A DNA stretch of 50,644 bases from Flavobacteriaceae bacterium UBA7446 (GCA_002478685.1 DLPY01000070.1:1-50644); one strand, 5' to 3'; counted from the first letter of the stretch, positions 1 to 7,887 are shown. The notes: generated from the letters alone by a model not told the origin. Translations and numbers: made by a program.

Positions 1-1
1 T

Positions 2-229
2 TTAATTTTTAATCTTCAGCCCTTCTTTATCTTTGAAATTTCCTGTAGCGATGATGATGAAATCAATAAGAGTCCAGATGCCAAGCCCTCCTAAAGTTAT
101 AAGCATCAAAATACCTGTGCCCACTTTACCAGCGTAAAATCGGTGTACTCCTAATCCTCCTAAGAAGAAACACAATAAAATCATTGGCACAAATCCTTTT
201 TCGCTTTTTTGTTCACTATTACTTTCCAT
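2..229 (-). CDS. TM2 domain protein, small membrane protein
   Basis: This 75-residue protein has the TM2 layout: a short polar N-terminus, a first hydrophobic helix (about residues 14-28) with a GGLGVHRFY turn, a second glycine-rich helix (about 36-60), and a short charged tail. The GxxGxHRFY signature is what identifies the family; the family's molecular role is not established. The stop codon lies at the window edge, so the gene is complete. It follows the related 98-residue gene by 15 bases in the same direction, so the two are probably cotranscribed. The start was chosen because it is the only ATG ahead of the polar segment. Confidence 0.85.
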   Translation of the reverse strand: MESNSEQKSEKGFVPMILLCFFLGGLGVHRFYAGKVGTGILMLITLGGLGIWTLIDFIIIATGNFKDKEGLKIKN

Positions 230-244
230 ATTTATTATTTGATT

Positions 245-541
245 TTAATTAATTTTTTGATTTGGATAAGAAATTATTTTACCCTGTCCATCTCTATATT
301 GCCCTACTAGCAGTAAATAGGTCACATACACGGTGTGTATTAAATCAGCAATAAAAAGTACGCCAGCAACTAAGATATTTCCAGAAAAAAATGAAACTAC
401 TGTTCCAATAAATAGTCCTAAATCCAAAAACCCCATGGCCCAGCGACCTACATAAAAGTGATGAATGCCCATTACGCCAAAAACCCCTGACAGTATTACC
501 GCTGTTAAGTATTTCTTTTCCGATATATCACCTCTATCCAT
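245..541 (-). CDS. TM2-like small membrane protein
   Basis: This 98-residue membrane protein has an N-terminal helix with the motif GVFGVMGIHHFYVGRW, a variant of the TM2 GxxGxHxFY turn, followed by two further hydrophobic segments (about residues 40-60 and 62-80) and a polar tail. It sits just upstream of a canonical TM2 gene in the same direction and is probably a divergent paralogue of it. It is longer than a minimal TM2 protein because of the extra helix. Function is unknown; I infer only that it is an integral membrane protein. Confidence 0.75.
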   Translation of the reverse strand: MDRGDISEKKYLTAVILSGVFGVMGIHHFYVGRWAMGFLDLGLFIGTVVSFFSGNILVAGVLFIADLIHTVYVTYLLLVGQYRDGQGKIISYPNQKIN

Positions 542-611
542 GGATGTTCATTTAAATCAAAAGTAGTGAATTATTCATCAATATATAGAATTATATAATC
601 GGGATAGCCTA

Positions 612-671
612 TTACATTTCCCTTACTAAATAAGCATACACCGGGAAATGGTCGCTATAGCCGTTTGTTTG
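612..671 (-). pseudogene. Displaced 3' end of an endonuclease/exonuclease/phosphatase-family gene
   Basis: Read leftward, bases 668-612 encode TNGYSDHFPVYAYLVREM and then a stop. The intact nuclease gene at 1877-2932 ends with TNGYSDHFPVYAYLI followed by REAVK, so 16 of 18 residues agree, including the catalytic SDH. The DNA matches exactly over 15 bases (654-668) but differs at many third positions elsewhere, so it is not a recent perfect copy. Similarity stops at about base 668-671, and an in-frame stop lies at 678-680. It is a gene tail left on the far side of an insertion, or the remnant of a tandem paralogue. Confidence 0.75.
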
Positions 672-700
672 CGCCAGTCAGGCTCGCGCCAGCAGGCGAG
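671..700. repeat. GC-rich tandem repeat of about 15 bp, with an imperfect palindrome
   Basis: Two adjacent units, 671-685 and 686-700, both start GCGCCAG and continue (T)CAGGC. The second unit together with the bases before it can fold, with CTCGCGCC (683-690) facing GGCGAG (695-700) across a 4-base loop with a small bulge. The block is about three quarters GC in a strongly AT-rich neighbourhood and lies exactly where similarity to the nuclease gene tail ends. Its role is unknown; a recombination or insertion boundary is an inference from position. Confidence 0.55.
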
Positions 701-720
701 AACAAGCAATTAGGTATAGC

Positions 721-733
721 CATTGTTGGCAAC
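721..733. repeat. Inverted repeat bracketing the unknown gene, left arm
   Basis: CATTGTTGGCAAC is the reverse complement, with one mismatch, of GTTGCCAACTATG at 1718-1730. The two copies lie 6 bases beyond the stop and 15 bases before the start of the enclosed gene, so they bracket one open reading frame closely. An attachment or recombination site is an inference; I see no integrase nearby. Confidence 0.5.
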
Positions 734-739
734 TGGCTT

Positions 740-1702
740 TTATCCAAATAAGCTCGGTTTTTCTTGGTCATTATTTTCTATTTCAAGATATCTAATTATT
801 GGTCTTCTTTCTTTAAAAGTACCATCTTTGGCTAATCTATCTATATAGCCTTTAATTGTACAATTTGTAAATAAAGTTTGCTTTTCACTTCTTATACTAC
901 CTTCGTATGGAATACAAGTAAGAATATGATTTTCGTACTCAAAACCTAACGTATTAGTTTTTTCATTCCCTCTAGTCAAATGACCTTCCAATTCCACATA
1001 CATTCCGTGTTTTAATTCCGGGAATAAAATATCTTCCTCTTCTTTTTCTTCAAAAAAGAGTGATTTTTGTCCATAAGTTATTTTTGCAGGCGTTCCTGTG
1101 TCGTCTTTATCTCCTTTATTCTCTTCGCTAAAGTCAATTTCTAATTCACGTTCTTCCTCAATTTGTTTAGTCAGTTTGTCAAGTAGTTTTTCAGGGACTT
1201 TTGTGTAAAGGTCCAAGTATTCAAGTGGCACAAATAAAATTTCGCCATTTTCATTTGGAATTCCAGCCATTTGTATTCCTTCTTTTAACTCGACTTTTGC
1301 ATCTGGGAATTGTTTTACTTTTTTCTTTTTAAGATGCTTTACAATTTCGATTAACCATTTAATTCCTTTTACAATTTTCTTTCCTATGTCCTTTGAAGTT
1401 ACATCTTTAAAGTCATTTTTTGCAATTGTATTTAATGCTGTCATTCCATAAGCTGTTGCAGCTCCGAGAGCAGTTAAAATTCCAACTTCAAGGTAAGGTG
1501 GAAGGATTGCCATCCAACAACCTTTTTCAACACGAATTGGAATTTCTAAATCTAATTTTGCAGATTCTTTATTTTCTTGAAAAAGGAAAAAACGTATTAC
1601 TTCGTCAATTCCGATAAGTATTTCAGCTGATTTTCGAGCGTCCAAAAACCCATCTTCGACTAGTTTTCCTTCGTATTTTATATGGGCTAAATATTCACTC
1701 AT
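740..1702 (-). CDS. Unrecognised protein of 320 residues, cassette-like gene
   Basis: I do not recognise this family. Taking the ATG at 1702 (MSEYLAHIKYEGKLVEDG) gives 320 residues; an in-frame ATG at 1756 would add 18 residues but would run through the inverted repeat. In order the protein shows an acidic helical N-terminus with an aromatic patch (GIDEVIRFFLF), one hydrophobic, glycine- and alanine-rich segment (about residues 72-92) that could be a membrane helix, a lysine-rich stretch, an acidic linker (about 190-225), and a beta-like C-terminal domain of about 90 residues. There is no signal peptide. The gene stands alone, is more AT-rich than the nuclease beside it, and is bracketed by repeats, which suggests horizontal acquisition. 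An accessory role such as defence or signalling is speculative. Confidence 0.7.
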   Translation of the reverse strand: MSEYLAHIKYEGKLVEDGFLDARKSAEILIGIDEVIRFFLFQENKESAKLDLEIPIRVEKGCWMAILPPYLEVGILTALGAATAYGMTALNTIAKNDFKDVTSKDIGKKIVKGIKWLIEIVKHLKKKKVKQFPDAKVELKEGIQMAGIPNENGEILFVPLEYLDLYTKVPEKLLDKLTKQIEEERELEIDFSEENKGDKDDTGTPAKITYGQKSLFFEEKEEEDILFPELKHGMYVELEGHLTRGNEKTNTLGFEYENHILTCIPYEGSIRSEKQTLFTNCTIKGYIDRLAKDGTFKERRPIIRYLEIENNDQEKPSLFG

Positions 1703-1717
1703 AAGTTTTTTCAGCTT

Positions 1718-1730
1718 GTTGCCAACTATG
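1718..1730. repeat. Inverted repeat bracketing the unknown gene, right arm
   Basis: GTTGCCAACTATG pairs with CATTGTTGGCAAC at 721-733 with one mismatch. It lies 15 bases upstream of the chosen start codon of the enclosed leftward gene. Together the two arms define a unit of about 1.0 kb holding a single gene. Confidence 0.5.
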
Positions 1731-1876
1731 CAGATAAACGAATTTCGTATATCCACATTTTATGTATGGCGATATCCAACACCCCTAAGCTGTAAACCGA
1801 AAAAAAAGCGAATTAGGCTAAGTGTTTTTGTTATACAATTTTGGGGTTATTTATGCTAAACTAAACAAAAAAAATT

Positions 1877-2932
1877 TTATTTCACCGCTTCACGAATCAA
1901 ATAGGCGTAGACAGGGAAGTGATCGCTATAGCCGTTTGTAAAACGCCCAGCTGCAAAACTCCGAAACGGATACCCCTTATAACGCCCTTCTTTGGTTATC
2001 AAATAGGGTTTGTTGTAAATTCCAGCTTTCCAGAACCGCCAGTGGGTTGCCTTAGCTTTTAGCAACCCGCCCGAAACATGGATTTGGTCTATAACACTCC
2101 ACGTATCACGATGACAGGCGGTTCCAACGCCTTTTTTGTAATATGCCATCATGGGATTATAAAGTACGCTGTTTTTAAATACACGCCTTTTTTTATGGGT
2201 GGCTTGCAGCACTTCCGCAATGCTTTTGTTTACAGGGCCATCATTAAAGTCGCCCATATTTATGATTTTGGCTTTCGGGTTTTGTTGCAAAACGGAATCC
2301 ACTAGTTTTTTGTTTAGCGCAGCCGCTTTAAGCCTATTGGGTTCACTGCGTTTTTGTCCGCCACTACGTGAAGGCCAATGATGTATTAAAAAATATACGG
2401 GCTCCTTTTCCAACACACCATACACCAATAACTGGTCTCGGGTGTAGTCTCGTCCCTTTCCTTTTTTCTTGTAAAGTCTTAACGCATGGTTCTTAAACGC
2501 AATAGGCAAAAAATGTTTTTTCCTGTAGATAAGCGCCACGTCAATACCGCGCTCGTCAGGCGAATCTACATGCACAATGCCGTAGTTATACGGCTTTAGC
2601 AGCGGGTCGTTTAGCATATCAAGAATCACTTGCCTGTTTTCCACCTCACAAAGCCCAATAACGGCAGGCGGTTGGTTGGTGGTTTCACGTCCAATTTTAG
2701 AAATTACCCGAGCCATATTTTTTACCTTTTTTTGATAGATGTCTTCCGTCCAACGGTCACGCCCTTCTGGTGTGCGATCGTCGTCTCTGGTATTGGGATC
2801 ATTTAAGGTGTCAAAAAGATTTTCAACATTATAAAATGCCACCGTTAGTACCTCATAGTTTTTGCTGCCTTGGCCAAAAGCAAATGCGGAAACAAAAATT
2901 AAGAGCAGCCAGAAAGGATATGTCTTCTTCAA
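1877..2932 (-). CDS. Secreted endonuclease/exonuclease/phosphatase-family protein
   Basis: This 351-residue protein has an N-terminal signal peptide (hydrophobic core about residues 5-20, ending FGQ) and then the EEP fold. Catalytic landmarks are NVENLFD (Asn35, Glu37), GLCEVEN (Glu96), DERGIDVALIYR, the HHWPSRSGG loop, GDFND, and the C-terminal SDHFPVYAY with His338. These are the metal-binding and general-base positions of the DNase I-like superfamily, so a phosphodiester- or phosphate-ester-cleaving enzyme in the periplasm or outside the cell is well supported; the substrate is not. It is divergent from a TonB-dependent receptor and a DUF5689 lipoprotein, which fits digestion of a phosphate-containing polymer followed by uptake. 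A copy of its 3' end lies at 612-671. Confidence 0.88.
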   Translation of the reverse strand: MKKTYPFWLLLIFVSAFAFGQGSKNYEVLTVAFYNVENLFDTLNDPNTRDDDRTPEGRDRWTEDIYQKKVKNMARVISKIGRETTNQPPAVIGLCEVENRQVILDMLNDPLLKPYNYGIVHVDSPDERGIDVALIYRKKHFLPIAFKNHALRLYKKKGKGRDYTRDQLLVYGVLEKEPVYFLIHHWPSRSGGQKRSEPNRLKAAALNKKLVDSVLQQNPKAKIINMGDFNDGPVNKSIAEVLQATHKKRRVFKNSVLYNPMMAYYKKGVGTACHRDTWSVIDQIHVSGGLLKAKATHWRFWKAGIYNKPYLITKEGRYKGYPFRSFAAGRFTNGYSDHFPVYAYLIREAVK

Positions 2933-2985
2933 AGCAAAAGCGGTTAAAAAATTTATGCTAAATTTATAACAATAATATCCAAATC

Positions 2986-5694
2986 ATGAACGGGCGACAC
3001 CTACTTTTTGCCGTTTTATTTTCTGGCTATATATGGGCTCAAGACGCTATTGTGGGTAGCGTTGTTGATCCTGCTCAACAACCATTACAGCGTGTTTCGA
3101 TAACGGCATCTCCCGCTAAAAAAGAAACACAAACAGACGCCAACGGTAGATTTCGCATACCAGTACTAGAAACACAAACCCTGACGTTTTTTCTGGATGG
3201 GTTTGAACCCTTTATTTTGGTTGCCACTTCGGGCGACGAGATTTCCATTACGCTTCAACCTATTGGTTTTGAGCAAGAACCTTATCAAAACGCACAACTT
3301 TCAATCATCAATCTTAGTGACGATGAACTTAGTGATGAAAACGATGCATTGGATAATATCTCTGGGCTATTGCAATCCACCCAAGATGTGTTTTTACGCA
3401 CTGCCGCTTTTGAGTTTAGCGCTTCGTTTTTTCGCGTTCGGGGATTGGATTCTGACCATGCTACTTTGATGATTAACGGCTTGCCGATGAACAAGTTGCA
3501 CAATGGGCGTCCGCAATGGAGCAATTGGGGCGGGCTGAATGACGTGTTACGCAACCGAGAACTTAGCTCAGGGATTGCCCCTTCAGACTATCTTGTTGGG
3601 GGTGTATTGGGCACAACAAACATAAATACACGAGCCTCAGGCTATGGAAAAGGAACCCGTTTGACGTTTTCTTTTTCGGACAGAAGCTACAACCATCGAG
3701 TGCTGGCGAGTCACGGCACAGGGCAATTGAAAAACGGTTGGTCGGGGGTGGTTGCACTGGGAAACCGTTGGGGGGCATCGGGTTTTCAAAACGGCACGTT
3801 TTACGACGCACAATCGCTATTTGTCTCTGTAGAAAAACAATGGGAAACGCACAGCCTAAATGCAACCCTAATTGCTACACCCAACCGCCGAGGAAAATCA
3901 TCGCCAAATACGCAAGAAGTGTATGATTTAAAGGGCATCAGATACAATGAATATTGGGGGATGCAATCTGGCGAAGCACGAAATTCCAGAGTAAAACGCA
4001 TCGTAGAGCCCATAGTGATGCTAAATCATAAATGGAATTTATCTGCCAAAACAACCTTACGCACCAATGTTGGAATTCAGTTTGGAGAGGTGGGTAACAG
4101 CCGCATAGATTATCCTGGTGGAGCAAGCCCTAGCCCTTCGTATTATCAAAAACTGCCCAGTTATTTTTTGACGCAAAGCAATGGTGCGGACTATGAGGGG
4201 GCATACCGCCACGAGCAAGAATTTAGGCAAAACGGACAGTTGGATTGGAACCGCTTTTACGATGCAAACCTGCACACCAAAAACGCAGCCTACATACTTT
4301 ATGAAGACCGTAACGATGACAACCAGCTTTCCGCAAACAGCATATTGCGTACCGAACTAAATGATAGCATAACCCTGATTGGGTCCCTACAGCACCGTTC
4401 GTTTACATCTGAAAACTTTGCTGAAATTCTGGATTTATTGGGCGCATCGGGCTATCTAAATGTAGATGCCTACGAAGGCTTTCAGTTTGACTTAAATCAC
4501 CCTAATCGTATAGCGGCTGTGGGAGATAAAATCCGATATCATTACGGACTTGAAGCGTGCATTAACGAGGCATCTGCAGTCGCGCATTTTCATTACCCCA
4601 AACTAAGTGGCTATTTCGCAGGAGGTTACACCGCCACCCAATATCAGCGTGATGGAAAATACAAACATGAAGCCTATTTGGACACTTCGTTTGGTAAGAG
4701 CAAAAAGCTTTCGTTTGGGAGTGGGAGCCTTAAAGCAGGACTTACGTATAACATTAAAAACAAGCATTGGTTACAGGCAAATGCTGCGCATATTCAGCGT
4801 GCACCGAGCTTGCGCAACAGTTTTTCAAACGCGCGCGAAACCAATGCCGTGGCGGGGGAACAATCCAACAACCCTTTACAAACGGAGCGTATTACTGCAG
4901 CCGATGTAAGTTATATTTTTCGGTCAGCTCATTTAAATACCCGCCTAACCGGTTTTTATGCCCAAATTCAAGACGCCAATGAGATTTCATTCTTCTTTGC
5001 CGAAGGCATTGGGGGAGACACCTCCTCTTTTGTGCAAGAAATCATGCAAGGCATTGAAAAACGTCATTTGGGGATAGAATTTGGTATTGAGGGGGAGATT
5101 ACGCCTTCGCTAAAACTCAGAGTAGCCGCTGCCTTGGGAGATTATAGGTATCATAACAACCCACAAGTTTGCCTTACTTCAGACGACTTTGGCTATCTAG
5201 ATTTCGGCACCGCTAAGATGAAAAACTTACGACTGGCATCGGGACCTCAAGAAGCCTACTCGCTAGGGGTTGAGTTTAGGGAAAACTTCTGGTGGTTTGG
5301 ACTGACCGCCAATTACTTTGACCATACCTATTTGGATGTAAGCCCCATCAACCGAACCCAAAACTTTTTACGTGATCGCGACGGGTTGCCCTTCCCGAAC
5401 TACGACCCCCAGCAAGCACGCATTTTGTTAAAACAAGAAAAATTTGACCCCTATACCGTGGTGAATATGGTAGTGGGCAAATCGTGGCGTGTGGGCAAGC
5501 GTTTTGTAGGGGCATTTTTAAGTGTTAATAACCTGCTTAATCAATCCTATAAATCTGGAGGGTTTGAACAATCCAGAAACGCAAATTACAATGCATTATT
5601 GGAAGATGTAAACGGCGCAAAACGCCGTTTTGGACCAAAATATTGGTACGGGCGGGGCACGACCTATTTCTTAAACACCTATATCCGATTTTAA
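2986..5694 (+). CDS. TonB-dependent outer-membrane receptor with carboxypeptidase-like regulatory domain
   Basis: The protein has 902 residues. A signal peptide (residues 1-18) is followed by an Ig-like carboxypeptidase regulatory domain (about 20-90, starting AIVGSVVDPAQQPLQRVSI), a plug domain (about 105-215, including FFRVRGLDSDHATLMINGLPMN) and a 22-strand-type beta-barrel whose last strand ends in aromatic residues (TYIRF). It imports a ligand across the outer membrane using TonB energy. No SusD-like partner follows; the next gene, 18 bases on, is a DUF5689 lipoprotein that may be the surface partner. The divergent nuclease-family gene suggests a nucleic acid-derived or other phosphate-containing ligand, but this is inferred from context only. 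Confidence 0.92.
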   Translation: MNGRHLLFAVLFSGYIWAQDAIVGSVVDPAQQPLQRVSITASPAKKETQTDANGRFRIPVLETQTLTFFLDGFEPFILVATSGDEISITLQPIGFEQEPYQNAQLSIINLSDDELSDENDALDNISGLLQSTQDVFLRTAAFEFSASFFRVRGLDSDHATLMINGLPMNKLHNGRPQWSNWGGLNDVLRNRELSSGIAPSDYLVGGVLGTTNINTRASGYGKGTRLTFSFSDRSYNHRVLASHGTGQLKNGWSGVVALGNRWGASGFQNGTFYDAQSLFVSVEKQWETHSLNATLIATPNRRGKSSPNTQEVYDLKGIRYNEYWGMQSGEARNSRVKRIVEPIVMLNHKWNLSAKTTLRTNVGIQFGEVGNSRIDYPGGASPSPSYYQKLPSYFLTQSNGADYEGAYRHEQEFRQNGQLDWNRFYDANLHTKNAAYILYEDRNDDNQLSANSILRTELNDSITLIGSLQHRSFTSENFAEILDLLGASGYLNVDAYEGFQFDLNHPNRIAAVGDKIRYHYGLEACINEASAVAHFHYPKLSGYFAGGYTATQYQRDGKYKHEAYLDTSFGKSKKLSFGSGSLKAGLTYNIKNKHWLQANAAHIQRAPSLRNSFSNARETNAVAGEQSNNPLQTERITAADVSYIFRSAHLNTRLTGFYAQIQDANEISFFFAEGIGGDTSSFVQEIMQGIEKRHLGIEFGIEGEITPSLKLRVAAALGDYRYHNNPQVCLTSDDFGYLDFGTAKMKNLRLASGPQEAYSLGVEFRENFWWFGLTANYFDHTYLDVSPINRTQNFLRDRDGLPFPNYDPQQARILLKQEKFDPYTVVNMVVGKSWRVGKRFVGAFLSVNNLLNQSYKSGGFEQSRNANYNALLEDVNGAKRRFGPKYWYGRGTTYFLNTYIRF

Positions 5695-5712
5695 CCTATT
5701 AAACCCAACATC

Positions 5713-6600
5713 ATGAATGCAATACAACACACAAAAAAACTTTTGCTGCTGCTTATCGTAACAGCTCTTTCGGGATGCCAACAGGATGACCAATTTGATA
5801 TTCCTGCTGAAATAGGCACTGAGGAAAACAAGCAGCTCAATGCGCTCCTTGCCGACATTGAAAACGGGAACAAAACCATGATTAGCATAACACAACTAAA
5901 AGACTATTTTGTGTACCGAAGGGTGCATACATTTACCTCGGATGTGGTGGTCAAGGGCTATGTGGTTTCATCGGACAGCACGGGGAATTTTTACAAAGAA
6001 CTCTACCTGCAAGACGCCCCCGAAAATCCTACTGCGGCAATTCATCTTATGATTGATCAATCAAAATCCTTTAATCGGTTTAACCTTGGGCGTGAGGTGT
6101 ATATCACTTTAAAAGACTTGTATTTGGGCGAATCTCGTAGAGGGAATGGCATTATTTCGTTGGGGGGTGTGGCAAATACCGAAAATAATGTGGTGGAGGC
6201 GTTGCGCCCATTGGATATTGCTACGCACTTGTTTCGCTCCAAAACTACTGCTGAAATTACGCCGCTTACTATGAAGTTTTCAGCAATAGACAAAAGCCAT
6301 GTGGGGTTGTTTGTTGCCGTGGAAAATGTCCGAGTTACCCCCTCAGAGCAGGGCAAGCCTTTTGTTGACCCTAAAGATTATTACGATACCCAACGCACCC
6401 TAGAAGCCTGTGAGAGCACTGCCATAACCACATTTTTGTTGGAAACCAGTGCCTTTGCCACATTCAAAGACTTGCCTTTGCCTAGCGGAACGGGAAGTAT
6501 TAAAGGTATTGTTACCAAGACTTATAATGGCAGCGATTTGGTGCTTACGCTTAATGATGCCCGTGATGCTTGGCGCTCTGGGGGTGGTTGTGATGATTAA
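5713..6600 (+). CDS. DUF5689-type lipoprotein
   Basis: The 295-residue protein begins with a lipoprotein signal peptide, with lipobox ALSGC and acylated Cys22. It continues with an N-terminal region (about residues 40-75) and an OB-like beta-rich domain (about 76-190) containing DVVVKGYVVSSDSTGNFYKELYLQD, the pattern I associate with DUF5689 proteins of Bacteroidota. A C-terminal part (about 195-295) ends in a Gly-Gly-Cys motif. It follows the receptor gene by 18 bases and is almost certainly in the same transcript. A surface-exposed or periplasmic binding accessory to the receptor is the likely role, inferred from linkage; no enzymatic motif is visible. Confidence 0.82.
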   Translation: MNAIQHTKKLLLLLIVTALSGCQQDDQFDIPAEIGTEENKQLNALLADIENGNKTMISITQLKDYFVYRRVHTFTSDVVVKGYVVSSDSTGNFYKELYLQDAPENPTAAIHLMIDQSKSFNRFNLGREVYITLKDLYLGESRRGNGIISLGGVANTENNVVEALRPLDIATHLFRSKTTAEITPLTMKFSAIDKSHVGLFVAVENVRVTPSEQGKPFVDPKDYYDTQRTLEACESTAITTFLLETSAFATFKDLPLPSGTGSIKGIVTKTYNGSDLVLTLNDARDAWRSGGGCDD

Positions 6601-7236
6601 AGGCCTAGTCTCACTATAATAAAAATCCAATTTTACCATAAAAAACCTCAAAAACCCCCAAAAAAAGCCTGTTTTTGACTGTATTTGAGACAAAACGGTC
6701 AAAAATATAAAATTTAGCTGTCTTCAAAAACCTCTTATTTATTGCTCTTCCTCTATTTTGCTAAAAAATAGCTTAAAAATTTAATACCGTTTTTTCTAAA
6801 AAACCTTAAAAATGCCTAATAATTACCCCAAAATGGACAAAAAGTGCTCAAAAACGCTGTAAAATCCGCTTTTTATAATAAAATACTGAAAAATTAAAAT
6901 GGATTGTTTGTGCTTTTATACCATTCAAAAGCGCACGCCTAAACTAATTTTTATGCTCGTGTTAAAATTTACTTAAGCGCCTCCTCACATAAACCTGCTT
7001 CTGCAACAACATGTGCCTTTGTATGGGGCATAATCACAAGTGCCTAAAAATTTTGCAACAACAAAGAAGTATGCATCATTACCACAAAAAAGTGTGTTAG
7101 GTTTTCATTTCCAACCAAGACACCAATCTTAATGTTCAGTAATACCGCTTTCGGAATTAGATTATAAGAATTCAATCCCAATATCTGTTCTATTGGAACA
7201 CTGATATTTTTTCTTAATTTATAGATTGAGACATCG
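6601..7236. other. Gene-poor AT-rich interval with phased A-tracts and a possible decayed reading frame
   Basis: No convincing intact gene lies in these 636 bases. From about 6620 to 6712 runs of A (or T) recur roughly every 10 bases, a pattern expected to bend DNA. From about 7258 down to 6969 the minus strand holds a reading frame of some 70 codons, a TAG, and 24 more codons, which may be a gene remnant. The remainder is AT-rich with no clear hairpin terminator. Confidence 0.5.
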
Positions 7237-7258
7237 TTATTTCTTTGGCTTTGTGTAT
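6969..7258 (-). pseudogene. Possible decayed coding remnant, unidentified
   Basis: Read leftward, the frame runs open from just after a TGA near 7259 through phrases such as VPIEQILGLNSYNLIPKAV and LVGNENLTHFFVV to a TAG at about 7043-7045. It then continues as MPHTKAHVVAEAGLCEEALK to a TAA at 6969-6971. It has no credible start codon and overlaps the end of the next gene in another frame. The composition looks more protein-like than random AT-rich sequence, but I recognise no family, and a chance open frame is possible. Confidence 0.25.
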
Positions 7259-7887
7259 GGAATTCTTCTTGAAGCTTTTCTCATTATAGTATTAATTAAT
7301 CCATCAGTAGATGATCCAATTGAACCAGAAACAGCCTTGTTGTAATTAATAAGCACTTTTCCATCGTCAGCGTTATATATAAACATATCTATAGTAGCTC
7401 TACTTGTAGCGCCATAAAACCCGACGAGTAAACCAAGCGCCACACTAACTCCATCGGACATGGGTTTACTTGTTTCAAATCTACCGCTGATTATAGCATC
7501 TACGTCCAATATTGCCGCAATTTCTTTAGCAGTAAAACCCTTAATGTTTGAATATGAAATACCTTCCTTCTTTAATAAGGAGTTGGTTTTGTTTACATCT
7601 TGAACTTCAACCCACAACTTTCCTTGTTGCTTTCTCTTAAGAAACCAAGAGTACATTGACTGCTGTATGTCATAACTTTCATTTTGTTGCATTTCTTCTA
7701 ATTGACCTTCTTTTAATTCTTTCATTTTTTTTGGACGAAGTGATATGGTTGTTTGAAAAGGAATCACAGCAATGATTTCGTGATCGCTACCGTATTTAGA
7801 AAATTCGGGATCTACAAATAATTTAGTTTGTCCATAGGAACTAAAAAGAGGGATTATTAAAATAATTGTTAAAATGTTTTTTTTCAT
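7237..7887 (-). CDS. Exported protein of unknown function, 216 residues
   Basis: I chose the ATG at 7887 because it begins a good signal peptide (MKKNILTIILIIPLFSSYGQ); an upstream ATG at 7944 would bury that signal. The mature part has an alternating alpha/beta look: EIIAVIPFQTTISLRP, then a helical region, then FTAKEIAAILDVDAIISGRF, then a glycine-rich hydrophobic stretch (VALGLLVGFYGATSR), DMFIYNADDGKVL and a basic C-terminus. This order (a stress or binding strand, 'DVDAIISG', then a variant of 'DGKVLINY') resembles outer-membrane biogenesis proteins of the CsgG or GNA1162 type, but the match is only by eye. It stands alone in an AT-rich interval. Confidence 0.75.
   Translation of the reverse strand: MKKNILTIILIIPLFSSYGQTKLFVDPEFSKYGSDHEIIAVIPFQTTISLRPKKMKELKEGQLEEMQQNESYDIQQSMYSWFLKRKQQGKLWVEVQDVNKTNSLLKKEGISYSNIKGFTAKEIAAILDVDAIISGRFETSKPMSDGVSVALGLLVGFYGATSRATIDMFIYNADDGKVLINYNKAVSGSIGSSTDGLINTIMRKASRRIPYTKPKK

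Noticed and set aside
725..733. Integron attC core at the cassette-like repeat
   Set aside because: GTTGGCA does not fit GTTRRRY, and no integron integrase is in the window, so I call only an inverted repeat.
1420..1617. Plus-strand frame of 65 codons opposite the unknown cassette gene
   Set aside because: It lies entirely inside the longer leftward frame, has no start context and no recognisable domain, so it is treated as a shadow.
3285..4275. Several opposite-strand open frames of 60-100 codons inside the TonB-dependent receptor
   Set aside because: They lie wholly inside a well-supported receptor gene in other frames and show no protein-like pattern.
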